Assembly (NCBI GenBank): GCA_016716225.1 | Contig: JADJWT010000001.1 | Span: 620,001-684,000, forward strand | Origin: Ignavibacteriota bacterium | GTDB lineage: Bacteria > Bacteroidota > Ignavibacteria > Ignavibacteriales > Melioribacteraceae | Reading direction: 5' to 3' | DNA length: 64,000 bases | Shown here: one piece after another, positions 17,506-26,249 of the stretch | Position numbering within the stretch: position 1 is the first letter of the stretch | Layout: each line of letters begins with the position of its first letter | Notes under the pieces: generated by a model | Databases searched by the model: none | What the model was told of the DNA's origin: nothing | Seen by the model: only the letters and a program-made list of their open reading frames with translations | Program-made: the position numbers and the translations under genes

Positions 17506-19110
17506 TTGGTAAAATTTCTTTTTGTATCGTTCTTTTATTTATTCACACTAATTTCAAATGGACAAATTCAGCCAAGTTTATCAAATTTATTACGGTATGG
17601 AAATGGTAATCAAGAAATTGGAACTTTGTCAAATAAATTTCAATATTTGGAAAATTTAACAGATTTCAGATTATCTCTTCCAAATAATTTTAATATTGGT
17701 TTAAGATTTTTATATGACGAACCCCCGGAAATTGGAGAAAACTTTAAAGGAATTAAACGAAGATTTATTGAATACAATGGTGATAATTTAAATTTTAGAA
17801 TTGGAAATTCAACTGAACTTTTCGGGCGCGGATTGGTTTTAAATTTGTTTGAAAACCGCGGATTAGCTTACGATACTTGGCTTGACGGAATAAAAGCAAA
17901 TTATAAATTTGATAATTTTAAAGCTTCGTTAATTGCGGGAGAAATTGAATTTAGAGATTCTGTAACAGTTACCCGATTTGAAAATTACAATTTGCGCGGA
18001 GGAAATTTGGAATATAATTTTTTAGATGAATTAAAATTTGGGGCATCATTTATTAGTTCGGAAGCAACTATTCCGCAAAATGATAATTCTAATTTAAATT
18101 CAGTTTCAGAATTACCCGAAATTTATATGGAATTTAATAACACACATTTTAATTTTTATTTTTCAGTAGCAAATAAGTGGACGAACACTTCTGTACTAAA
18201 AAAATCATTTGAGGGAAATGGAATTTATTCTTCAGTTTCATTTGCAGATGAATCATTTGGAATTACAATAGATTACAAAAATTATAATTTCGATAAACAA
18301 AATCCTTTTCTTCAAAATGATGTTACAAGAACTTCAAAATTTTTACCATTTCAAAATCCACCGATTGTTATGAAAGAACACAGTTATTATTTTCTTTCCC
18401 GCGCATTGCACGATGTTGATTTTAACGATGAAGTTGGTTTTCAAGTAGATGCAAATTATTCTGCAAATGAAGATTTGAATTTTAATTTAAATATTAGCTT
18501 TTCCAGCCGACATAATTCATACTTTTTTGATAATGCAAATTTTGTTTTTGAAAAACAAAAAAGAGAACTCGATTTTCTGCCGACGAATATAAAACATTAT
18601 TCGCCATATTTAGAAATTTTTGCTGAAGGTGAATATTATATTGACTTATCTACAATTTTAAGATTTGGAATTGCTTCAAGAGAAAAAACAATTTATAATT
18701 ATTTTACGGGATTAAATGGAAGTCACTCAATAAAATCAATAGTTTTACCGCTGCAAATTCAAAAAACTTTCTCGGAAAATTTTTCTGCAATTCTTCAATA
18801 TGAATTTGAAAATGTAAATGATAATTACAATTCCGGGCAAGAAACTTTTAACAATCATTTTATTTCAATACTGACTTCTATTTTTACAAAAACTTCCGCA
18901 GCATTTAGATATGAATTTACAAACAATAATTTTGATGTTTCCGGAAGAAAAAATTGGTTTGTAGGTGAAATTGGATATAGAATTTCTGGCTCAAATTTGC
19001 TAACAATTTCATACGGAAGAGAAAGAGGCGGTCAAGTTTGCACAAACGGAATTTGCAGATACTTGCTTCCGTTTAAAGGATTAAGATTTACACTTCAAAC
19101 AAATTTATAA
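17506..19110 (+). CDS. Predicted outer-membrane beta-barrel protein (DUF6029-like)
   Basis: 534 residues read from a TTG immediately after the TlpA stop (17503-17505), which implies translational coupling. A short hydrophobic N-terminus serves as signal peptide (to ~20). The rest is almost entirely alternating polar/hydrophobic strands with aromatic girdle residues, ending in a strand (GLRFTLQTNL) as outer-membrane barrels do. RIGNSTELFGRGLVLNLFEN is reminiscent of DUF6029 proteins of Bacteroidota, which occur beside TlpA- and Omp28-like genes. Function unknown. Confidence 0.65.
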   Translation: MVKFLFVSFFYLFTLISNGQIQPSLSNLLRYGNGNQEIGTLSNKFQYLENLTDFRLSLPNNFNIGLRFLYDEPPEIGENFKGIKRRFIEYNGDNLNFRIGNSTELFGRGLVLNLFENRGLAYDTWLDGIKANYKFDNFKASLIAGEIEFRDSVTVTRFENYNLRGGNLEYNFLDELKFGASFISSEATIPQNDNSNLNSVSELPEIYMEFNNTHFNFYFSVANKWTNTSVLKKSFEGNGIYSSVSFADESFGITIDYKNYNFDKQNPFLQNDVTRTSKFLPFQNPPIVMKEHSYYFLSRALHDVDFNDEVGFQVDANYSANEDLNFNLNISFSSRHNSYFFDNANFVFEKQKRELDFLPTNIKHYSPYLEIFAEGEYYIDLSTILRFGIASREKTIYNYFTGLNGSHSIKSIVLPLQIQKTFSENFSAILQYEFENVNDNYNSGQETFNNHFISILTSIFTKTSAAFRYEFTNNNFDVSGRKNWFVGEIGYRISGSNLLTISYGRERGGQVCTNGICRYLLPFKGLRFTLQTNL

Positions 19111-19126
19111 CTTTAGAAAGGTAATT

Positions 19127-20161
19127 ATGAAAAAGATAAATGTAATTTTAATTTTGCTTTTTTTTATTTCTGCAAAAGTATTTTCAAGTGAAAGAAAAGT
19201 TCTTGTAGAAATTTTTACAAATTCACATTGCCCGCTTTGTCCACCGGCACATTCTGCAATTGATAATTATCTTCAATCAAGCAATGGTTCAAAAATTGAA
19301 TTTATATATTATCATATGATTTTCCCTTATTCAACAGATAAACTTTATCAAGATAATACAGAAGATGCTTCGGCAAAAAATAATTTATACGGGAATTTTT
19401 CATCAACTCCTCAAGCTTTTTTTAATGGGAAACATGTGTCAAATAGTTACGGTAATTGGGCAAGCACTTTTGATAATTTAGTATCTGAAGAAGGTAGTTT
19501 TAATATTTTATTATCCGGAAATTATACTGAAACTGAATTTTCAATTAATGCAAAAATTACAAAAACGGCTGATGTTGTTGAAAATGATTTGGTGCTAAAT
19601 TTTATTGTAGTTGAAAATGTAAATTATCAAGGTAATAATGGAATTAGTAATCACAAAAACGTTATGAGAAAAATATCAGATATTAATGGAAATCCAGTGA
19701 ATATTACTTTAAATGAAACACAAGAAATTTCTGCGACTTTTAATTTAGATAATTTGTGGAATGCAGATGAATTAAAAATCATTGCATATTTGCAAAGTTC
19801 ATCATCAAAAAATGTTTATCAAGCAGAATCTATAAATTACAATGAATTATCATTAACAAATATTGATCAAAAAATAAATGTTCCATTTCAATTTAAACTT
19901 TATCAAAATTATCCAAATCCATTTAATCCGGAAACAAAAATTTCTTATACAATTCCAAACGAAGATAAAATAAATTCACCAGTACAATTAAGAATTTTTG
20001 ATTCGTTGGGTAAAGTTGTTAAAACTTTAGTTAACAAAAAGCAAAGTGCTGGAAATCATGAAATTTATTTTAATGCGAATAATTTACCAAGTGGAATTTA
20101 CTTTATGCAACTAACATTTGGTAAATATAATGAAACCGGAAAAATGATTTTATTAAAGTAA
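19127..20161 (+). CDS. Omp28-like thioredoxin-fold protein with type IX sorting domain
   Basis: 344 residues with a signal peptide (to ~20). Residues ~24-110 resemble the N-terminus of Omp28-related proteins with a C35-P-L-C38 motif (EIFTNSHCPLCPPAH) and FSSTPQAFFNGK. A beta-rich middle and a sorting domain (NYPNPFNPETKISYTIP, RIFDSLGKVVKTLV) complete it. It is the third gene of a TlpA, barrel, Omp28 set with small gaps and an AAAGG site before the ATG. A redox role on the cell surface is inferred. Confidence 0.75.
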   Translation: MKKINVILILLFFISAKVFSSERKVLVEIFTNSHCPLCPPAHSAIDNYLQSSNGSKIEFIYYHMIFPYSTDKLYQDNTEDASAKNNLYGNFSSTPQAFFNGKHVSNSYGNWASTFDNLVSEEGSFNILLSGNYTETEFSINAKITKTADVVENDLVLNFIVVENVNYQGNNGISNHKNVMRKISDINGNPVNITLNETQEISATFNLDNLWNADELKIIAYLQSSSSKNVYQAESINYNELSLTNIDQKINVPFQFKLYQNYPNPFNPETKISYTIPNEDKINSPVQLRIFDSLGKVVKTLVNKKQSAGNHEIYFNANNLPSGIYFMQLTFGKYNETGKMILLK

Positions 20162-20462
20162 ATATCACCTTTTAATTATTACATTTTTATTAAGAAAAAT
20201 TTAAAGTTCAATAATACTTAACAAAAAATCAGATATTTTAACAAAATATTCTTAATTATTTTCATAATTGCGTTTAATTTAATATTTTTGTTATGGATTC
20301 TGCCATCGCTCAAGTACAGCATAATTTTGTTCCTTAAAATTTCTCTAAAAAGTTATTTATTTTATCCGATAGTAAAAATGAGATAAACTTTTTCTGACAA
20401 ATTTTTAAAAACATAATAAATAGTATAAATTTGTCGATAATTAAATAAAAAGTGGTACCAAA
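20162..20462. other. 301-bp intergenic region upstream of the response regulator
   Basis: AT-rich, without a convincing gene. A TAAATTTG at 20426-20433 resembles the -7 element (TAnnTTTG) of Bacteroidota promoters and lies about 30 bp before the response-regulator ATG, but no clear -33 element is seen. A 14-codon ORF (20294-20338) is probably chance. Confidence 0.3.
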
Positions 20463-20861
20463 ATGAGTGAAGAACTACAAAGCAAACCAAGGTTATTAAT
20501 TGTTGAAGATGATTATGAAAATCAAAAATTTCTTCAAATATTTTTAAAAAGAAAATTTGATTTAGAAATTTGCGATTCTTCTGATACTTTTTATGAAAAA
20601 CTAAACAAATCCAAATTTGATATAATTTTGATGGATATTTCTTTAAGAGGAAAAAAAGACGGTTTGCAGTTAACACAAGAAATTAGACAAATGGATGATT
20701 ATAAAAATTTACCGGTTGTGGGATTATCGGCTCATGCATTTCAGCGCGATAAAGATAATGCTTATAATGCCGGAGTTGATATTTTTCTAACCAAACCGGT
20801 TCAAAATGATGTTCTTATGGATACATTAATTAGAACATTAGAGAAAAAATCAAGAAATTAG
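20463..20861 (+). CDS. Single-domain response regulator (receiver only)
   Basis: 132 residues forming one CheY-like receiver: acidic pair ED16-D17 (LLIVEDD), phospho-acceptor D58 in IILMDIS, and K111 in FLTKPV. There is no output domain, so it probably acts through protein contacts. No kinase gene is adjacent. A hairpin terminator follows at 20899. Confidence 0.85.
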   Translation: MSEELQSKPRLLIVEDDYENQKFLQIFLKRKFDLEICDSSDTFYEKLNKSKFDIILMDISLRGKKDGLQLTQEIRQMDDYKNLPVVGLSAHAFQRDKDNAYNAGVDIFLTKPVQNDVLMDTLIRTLEKKSRN

Positions 20862-20898
20862 TTTTACACTATTTTTTAATTTCCAAATTTGTAATTTT

Positions 20899-20934
20899 CC
20901 CCAACGGTTTTCTTAAAATCATTGGGGATTTTTT
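20899..20934 (+). terminator. Intrinsic terminator that runs into the next start codon
   Basis: CCCCAA (20899-20904) pairs with TTGGGG (20922-20927), followed by ATTTTTT (20928-20934) and then directly by the ATG of the next gene (20935). The GGGG of the right arm is also the only Shine-Dalgarno-like sequence for that gene, so termination and translation signals share bases. Confidence 0.7.
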
Positions 20935-21831
20935 ATGTTTGGAAAAGTTAAATCAAAATTTCTTCTTTTAATAGTTTTTACTTCACAAATAATTTTTCCA
21001 CAAGAAAATTTAAATTCTTTATCAACCCAAGATGATTTTAATTTCGGAAGCTGGTTTTCCGGATCAAAAAATTTTATAGAAGTTTCATATGGTTTTGGTG
21101 AACTAAAACACAAAGAATTTACAACAGATTTTAATCCAATTTCAATTTCGGAAATCAAACTTGGAAGAAGATATTTAAAACCCGCCGGTAACTATAGAAT
21201 TTTAGAATTTGAAGATAATTTTTTATTCTCAACTTATTTGAATTACAACCAAACGCAAAAGCAAAATTTAGAAATCAATACAAATATTTGGCGGTTTGGA
21301 ATTGGTTATAGAAAGGGCTATGGTTATAGTTTAGGAACAAATTTTGAAATTTTACCATCTTATAGTTTAGCATTTGTGTGGAACCAATCAAAATTCAATC
21401 ACCCAAGCGAAAGAATTTTAACAAATACGCAAATTACAATTTGGGAAGAAGAAAATAAAATTCTTAAAAAATATGATAACGAAATTAAATTTGGGAATAC
21501 AAATTCTGCGGGAATTGATATTAGAATTAGTTCAATGCTGAATATTGGTGTAAATTATGAGACTCAAATTCTATTTCCTCAATATTTAGTCTGGAAACAT
21601 TTAGGCAGTTTTGGAATTGAATTATTATCTCAAACGGGAATTGATTTTTTAACTCAAGGTGTAATTATTAAAGCTGTACCAAAGTTAACACCAATACTCA
21701 ATTTTTTAATGAAAAACGGATTATCATATTTTTTCTATACACTTAAACAAGAAAAAATGTTTTGGCCTTTTGATACAAAAGCGCCCTTAGCTATGGAAAC
21801 ATTAAAATTTGATTTGAAAATTACTTTTTAA
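20935..21831 (+). CDS. Predicted outer-membrane protein, unknown family
   Basis: 298 residues with signal peptide MFGKVKSKFLLLIVFTSQIIF. A strand-rich body follows (SWFSGSKNFIEVSYGFGELK, FGIGYRKGYGYSLGTNFE) and the protein ends FDLKITF, a typical barrel-terminal strand with aromatic end. The start lies at the end of the hairpin terminator of the previous gene, leaving little room for an upstream promoter other than inside or before that gene. No named domain recognised. Confidence 0.6.
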   Translation: MFGKVKSKFLLLIVFTSQIIFPQENLNSLSTQDDFNFGSWFSGSKNFIEVSYGFGELKHKEFTTDFNPISISEIKLGRRYLKPAGNYRILEFEDNFLFSTYLNYNQTQKQNLEINTNIWRFGIGYRKGYGYSLGTNFEILPSYSLAFVWNQSKFNHPSERILTNTQITIWEEENKILKKYDNEIKFGNTNSAGIDIRISSMLNIGVNYETQILFPQYLVWKHLGSFGIELLSQTGIDFLTQGVIIKAVPKLTPILNFLMKNGLSYFFYTLKQEKMFWPFDTKAPLAMETLKFDLKITF

Positions 21832-21887
21832 TTCCTAAAAATTATTTAGTAAATACAATGTTAAATTTAAAAAACTTAAAGTAAATT

Positions 21888-22010
21888 TTATTTAATTATT
21901 GCATGATTGCTTTTTTCATTTTTCTTATCTCTCTTGGCAGCTTTTTTTTCTTTCATTGATTTAGTAGCAACTTTCTTAGAACCTTTTTTTGCATTTTGCC
22001 CTTTACTCAT
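21888..22010 (-). CDS. 40-residue lysine-rich basic protein
   Basis: ATG at 22010-22008 follows a good GGAG ribosome site (TTAGGATGGAGATGTT before the start). The product begins MSKGQNAKKGSKKVATKSMK and continues EKKAAKRDKKNEK. Short proteins with an M-[AS]-KGQN-KK start and an EKRAAK-like tail are widespread and uncharacterised; the charge suggests nucleic-acid binding. It is convergent with the outer-membrane protein gene. Confidence 0.65.
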   Translation of the reverse strand: MSKGQNAKKGSKKVATKSMKEKKAAKRDKKNEKSNHAIIK

Positions 22011-22078
22011 AACATCTCCATCCTAATTTTTACAAAAACATTTATTGCACTATTAAAAGATTTGTCAAATATGATTTA

Positions 22079-22456
22079 TCAATTAATAAAAGAAAGCCAA
22101 TTTATGGCTTCAGAATTTTGTCCATTAAAAAAATATTTTAGTATACACCAACTATCATTTCTATTTGTTGATTGTATTACTTTCAATTTTTTCTTTTGGT
22201 TTGTTAAAACAATAGCAATATGATCGGAATTCTTAAATCCAAATTGCTGAAGTTCATCTTCAGTAGAGTGAATATTTAATATTGTCCCTTGTATTGTTGT
22301 ATCTCTATGATCAAAAATAAATTTATTACAATTATTTTTTCGGGCAATTTTTACAGCTTCTCTTGAATATTCCTCAATTATTTGAAAGTTTAATCTTCCT
22401 TTAGTTTTGATTCCAATGATTTTTTTCTCTGGTAAAAAATCAATAGTGTATTTCAT
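22079..22456 (-). CDS. Small cytoplasmic protein, possibly STAS/SpoIIAA-like fold
   Basis: 125 residues, no signal peptide. The pattern of an N-terminal strand pair (MKYTIDFLPEKKIIGIKTKGRL), a helix, and a hydrophobic strand (CNKFIFDHRDTTI) is compatible with a SpoIIAA/STAS-like alpha/beta fold, but no signature was recognised. Its ATG is preceded by GAAAGGAAT. It lies between the 40-residue basic protein and the cold-shock gene on the same strand. Confidence 0.55.
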   Translation of the reverse strand: MKYTIDFLPEKKIIGIKTKGRLNFQIIEEYSREAVKIARKNNCNKFIFDHRDTTIQGTILNIHSTEDELQQFGFKNSDHIAIVLTNQKKKLKVIQSTNRNDSWCILKYFFNGQNSEAINWLSFIN

Positions 22457-22550
22457 TATAAATTCCTTTCACTATTAGATTGCAACAATATAGGTAGAAA
22501 AGATTTAGTAAGCTAATTAATAAGTTGATTGAGTAAGCATAAGAATGGAG

Positions 22551-22579
22551 AAAAAAAATCCCAGAAAAAATCTGGGATT
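22551..22579 (-). terminator. Intrinsic terminator of the cold-shock gene
   Basis: On the minus strand AATCCCAGA pairs with TCTGGGATT (22557-22565 with 22571-22579) around a five-base loop, and is followed by a run of eight T (A at 22551-22558 on the plus strand). It lies 16 bp after the csp stop. Confidence 0.8.
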
Positions 22580-22594
22580 TTAATTTGAAAAGTT

Positions 22595-22807
22595 TTATCT
22601 GATAACTTTTACATCAGATGCTTGTAAGCCTTTTGCACCTTGAGTAATTGTAAATTCAACTTTATCGTTTTCATTTAAAGATTTGTAACCATCGCCAATA
22701 ATTGATTGAAAATGTACAAATACATCTTCACCATTTTTTTGTGAAATAAATCCAAATCCTTTTGAACTGTTAAACCATTTAACAGATCCTTGTTTTCGCT
22801 CTGCCAT
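22595..22807 (-). CDS. cspA: Cold-shock domain protein (CspA family)
   Basis: 70 residues, the usual length. RNA-binding motifs RNP1 (KGFGFI, 16-21) and RNP2 (DVFVHF, 28-33) are intact within the five-strand fold. It is an RNA chaperone by family. The start is preceded by AAAAAGGAGCATCTGTC. About 237 bp separate it from the lpd gene upstream, so it has its own promoter and possibly a long leader. A strong terminator follows. Confidence 0.93.
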   Translation of the reverse strand: MAERKQGSVKWFNSSKGFGFISQKNGEDVFVHFQSIIGDGYKSLNENDKVEFTITQGAKGLQASDVKVIR

Positions 22808-23044
22808 GACAGATGCTCCTTTTTAATAAATTAATGATTTTTGTTTATGACAGGGCTCTAAAATTTTACAGGGGAAGTTTATGAATTGAATCTACTTCTA
22901 CATCTACAAATATCTGGAATCCCAGATTTACTTCTAAAGTTACTGCCGTACATGATAAAAATATAGTAAATAATCTTACAAACCTAATTAATTTTTAAGT
23001 TTTGATTTTTTGTTTTGATCTTAAACTTCTGACTTTTCACTTCA

Positions 23045-24463
23045 TCACTTTCTTTTCGGTCTATACAAATGTGTTGCTTCCCCAAAAAATACTTCCGCAC
23101 TTTCCATCATTGTTTCAGATAAAGTTGGATGTGCGTGAATTGTAAGTGATAAATCTTTTGCTATTGCAGCCATTTCTATTGCTAAAGTTCCTTCAGCAAT
23201 TAATTCTCCTGCTCCGGGACCAACAATTCCAACTCCCAAAATTCTCGTTGTTTCAGGATCAATAATTAATTTGGTTAAACCGTCACTTCTATCCATTGTT
23301 CTGGCTCTTCCGCTCGCAGCCCAAGGAAATCTTGTAACTTCTACTTTAATTCCTTTTTCTTTTGCTTCAGTTTCTGTTAATCCAGCCCAAGCAACTTCAG
23401 GATCAGTATAAACAACTCCGGGAATGGCAGCAGGTTCAAATGCAACTTTGTGCCCGGCAATTGCTTCCACAGCAACTTTTCCTTCTGCAGAGGCTTTATG
23501 CGCAAGCATTGGACCTTTTACAATATCGCCAATTGCAAAAATGTTAGAATCATCAGTTTGCAATTTTTCATTAACTTGAACAAATCCGCGTTCGTTAACT
23601 TTTACTTTTGTATTCTCAATTCCCAAATTTTTTGTTACCGGAGTTCGACCAATAGAAATAAGGGCTTTGTCAAATTCTAATTCTGTTTCTACTAAATTTT
23701 CATCAACTAATTTTACTTTAAGAACATTTCCGGCATCTTCCAACTTTGCAACTTTTGTTTTAGTTAAGATTTTTTCAAACTTTGGTTCAATACTTTTTTG
23801 AAAAACATTTACTAAATCTTTATCAGCTCCGGGCAATAATGATGGCAGCAATTCTACAACTGTAACTTTACTTCCCAAACTTGCGTAAACTGAGCCGAGC
23901 TCCATTCCAATTACACCACCTCCAACAACTAGTAATTTATTGGGAATTTCTTGAAGTTCAAGCGCATCGGTTGAATCCATAACTTTTGGAGAATCAATTG
24001 AAAGTCCCGGAATTTTTGCTGGAATTGACCCTGTTGCAAGTATAGCTTTTTCAAAAGTTAATTCCTCTATTCCACCATCAACTTTTTCTATTGATAATGT
24101 TGATGAATTTACAAAACTTGCTTTTCCTTGAATGTAATTTATTTTTCTCTGTTTAACTAATTGTCCAGTTCCCGATGTATTTTGAAAAACTACATCTTCT
24201 TTAAATTTGCGGATTTTATCAATATCGATTTTGGGTTCTTCAAAAGTTACTCCCCATTTATAAGCTTCTTTAGTTTCATTCAATAATTTTGCAACATGCA
24301 GATATGCTTTAGATGGAATACATCCAACATATAAACAAGTTCCACCGGGATTTTTTCTCGGATCAATTAATGTTACTTGCATTCCTAAATCTGCTGCAAG
24401 AAATGCAGCTGTATATCCGCCGGGTCCAGCGCCAATTATCGCAAGTTGTGTTTTACTGCTCAT
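23045..24463 (-). CDS. lpdA: Dihydrolipoyl dehydrogenase (E3 of pyruvate dehydrogenase)
   Basis: 472 residues, normal for E3. FAD-binding GAGPGGYTAA (11-20), redox pair C43 and C48 (GGTCLYVGCIPSK), NAD-binding GGGVIGMELGSVYASLG, second FAD motif NIFAIGD, and catalytic H445/E450 in HPTLSE are all present. It reoxidises dihydrolipoyl groups of E2 with NAD+. It is the last gene of the aceE-aceF-lpd set; the 100-bp gap to E2 contains a palindromic repeat (24489-24554). Confidence 0.95.
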   Translation of the reverse strand: MSSKTQLAIIGAGPGGYTAAFLAADLGMQVTLIDPRKNPGGTCLYVGCIPSKAYLHVAKLLNETKEAYKWGVTFEEPKIDIDKIRKFKEDVVFQNTSGTGQLVKQRKINYIQGKASFVNSSTLSIEKVDGGIEELTFEKAILATGSIPAKIPGLSIDSPKVMDSTDALELQEIPNKLLVVGGGVIGMELGSVYASLGSKVTVVELLPSLLPGADKDLVNVFQKSIEPKFEKILTKTKVAKLEDAGNVLKVKLVDENLVETELEFDKALISIGRTPVTKNLGIENTKVKVNERGFVQVNEKLQTDDSNIFAIGDIVKGPMLAHKASAEGKVAVEAIAGHKVAFEPAAIPGVVYTDPEVAWAGLTETEAKEKGIKVEVTRFPWAASGRARTMDRSDGLTKLIIDPETTRILGVGIVGPGAGELIAEGTLAIEMAAIAKDLSLTIHAHPTLSETMMESAEVFFGEATHLYRPKRK

Positions 24464-24488
24464 TCAAAACTCCAAAATTTAATTACTA

Positions 24489-24554
24489 TCATTCCCGAAT
24501 GTTTTTATCGGGAATCTATTTTATTTTTATGGATTCCCGATATCGCGGGAATGA
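24489..24554. repeat. Palindromic repeat between E2 and lpd genes
   Basis: Outer arms TCATTCCCG (24489-24497) and CGGGAATGA (24546-24554) are perfect complements. Two further internal arms, TCGGGAAT and ATTCCCGA, allow a multi-hairpin fold. The ends resemble the GTCAT/ATGAC ends of the elements at 1296, 14612 and 51749. In the mRNA it would form a strong structure between two cistrons. Confidence 0.75.
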
Positions 24555-24563
24555 CAAAGTGTA

Positions 24564-26228
24564 TTATCCTTCCAAACTTAGTAAAAATGGCTGCTCTAAA
24601 GCATTAACAATCCATCTAATAAACCTAGCGCCATCAGCGCCATCAATAATTCTATGATCATACGACAAAGAAAGAGGCAGCATAAATCTTGGAACAAAAT
24701 TTCCATCTTTATAAACGGGTTCGTAATTTCCTCTGGAAACACCAAGAATTGCAACTTCCGGTGAATTTACGATTGGAGTAAATAATGTTCCACCAATTCC
24801 TCCTAAATTACTTATTGTAAAACTTCCGCCTTGCATATCTTCAATCGTAACTTTTTTATCGCGTGCTTTTACAGAAATTTCATTTAACTCAATAGCAAGT
24901 TGAATAATATTTTTCTTATCAACATTTTTTATTACGGGAACAATTAAACCTTTTTCGGTATCAACAGCTACGCCAATATTATAATAATCTTTATAGATAA
25001 TTTCTTTATTGTCAATATCAACACTAGCATTAAATTGAGGAAAAACTTTTAATGCTGATGCAATTACTTTAAGCAAAATCGCTGTAACAGTTAATTTTCC
25101 TCCACCTGATTCAGCTTTCTTTGAAAATTGTTTTCGTAAATTTTCCAAATCAGTAATATCAGCTTTATCAAATTGTGTTACATGCGGAATTGTTGCCCAT
25201 GCGTATGAAAGATGTTCCGCTGTTTTCTTTCGAACATTACTCATTGGTTCTTTTCTTGTACTTCCCCACTTAGAAAAATCGGGAAGTGTTTCTCGTTTCA
25301 ATCCGACTGTAACTCCCGCAACACCGCTTCTTATTTTTTCATTAAATGATTTTGCAAACTTTTTAACATCTTCCTCAGAAATTCTTCCGCCGGGTCCGCT
25401 TCCGTTTACTTCATTTATATCAATTCCAATTTCTCTTGAAAATCTTCTTACTGATGGCGCTGCTGCTGCAATTTTATTCGGAAATTCTTTTTTGATATTT
25501 GTATCAGAGAAAGCAGATTTTGTTTGAACCGGAATTTCTACTTTTTGCTCAAATGGTTTTTCAATTTTTGTTTCTACTATTTTATTTTCTTCAACATTTA
25601 TTAGTTTCTCAACTTTTTGAATTTCACCAATTTCCACTATTATAACTATTTCACCAACTTTTGCTTTTTCACCCGATTTAACTTTTACTTCTTTTATAAT
25701 TCCGCTAAACTCAGAGGGAATTTCCACAGTTGCTTTATCGGTTTCAATTTCAAAAAGTATTTGATCTTTTTCAACTTTATCACCAACTGATACTAAAACT
25801 TTTGTAATATCCGCAGAAGTTATATTTTCTCCAAGTTCTGGTAATTTAAATTCAATAATGCTGGATTGACTTTTACCGAATTCAATTTTTTCAGATTTTG
25901 GTTCAATAACTTTTTCTGTTTTATTTTCTGATTTTTCCAACTCAACATTTTTTGCTGGAATATTTTTCTCATTTTCCAAAATTACATTTTCACCTTGATC
26001 AAAAGTAAAAATTACTTCCCCAACTTTAACAGTATCGCCGTCTTTAACATTTACACTTTTAACAATTCCGGAAATTTCCGCTGGAATTTCCACAGTTGCT
26101 TTATCGGTTTCAATTTCTAATAAAATTTGATCTACTTCAACTTTATCTCCAACCGAAACCAAAACTTTTACAATATCGGCTTTTTCAATATTTTCGCCCA
26201 GTGCGGGTAATTTAAATTCAAGTGCCAT
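24564..26228 (-). CDS. aceF: Dihydrolipoyllysine acetyltransferase (E2 of pyruvate dehydrogenase), two lipoyl domains
   Basis: 554 residues. Two lipoyl domains carry the lipoylated lysine in DKATVEIP at K43 and K165. They are joined by long charged linkers to a peripheral-subunit-binding domain (~255-291, APSVRRFSREIGID, GPGGRISEEDV) and the catalytic acetyltransferase domain, with H525 and D529 of DHRIIDG. It transfers acetyl from E1 to CoA. It starts 21 bp after aceE and is thus co-transcribed. Confidence 0.94.
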   Translation of the reverse strand: MALEFKLPALGENIEKADIVKVLVSVGDKVEVDQILLEIETDKATVEIPAEISGIVKSVNVKDGDTVKVGEVIFTFDQGENVILENEKNIPAKNVELEKSENKTEKVIEPKSEKIEFGKSQSSIIEFKLPELGENITSADITKVLVSVGDKVEKDQILFEIETDKATVEIPSEFSGIIKEVKVKSGEKAKVGEIVIIVEIGEIQKVEKLINVEENKIVETKIEKPFEQKVEIPVQTKSAFSDTNIKKEFPNKIAAAAPSVRRFSREIGIDINEVNGSGPGGRISEEDVKKFAKSFNEKIRSGVAGVTVGLKRETLPDFSKWGSTRKEPMSNVRKKTAEHLSYAWATIPHVTQFDKADITDLENLRKQFSKKAESGGGKLTVTAILLKVIASALKVFPQFNASVDIDNKEIIYKDYYNIGVAVDTEKGLIVPVIKNVDKKNIIQLAIELNEISVKARDKKVTIEDMQGGSFTISNLGGIGGTLFTPIVNSPEVAILGVSRGNYEPVYKDGNFVPRFMLPLSLSYDHRIIDGADGARFIRWIVNALEQPFLLSLEG

Positions 26229-26249
26229 TTTTTACTCTAAATTTTTAAG

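Noticed and set aside
20294..20338. 14-codon ORF upstream of the response regulator
   Set aside because: Too short, no ribosome site; probably chance, although a leader peptide cannot be excluded.
23362..23680. Two open frames opposite lpdA
   Set aside because: They are reverse-strand shadows of a strongly conserved gene and lack ribosome sites.
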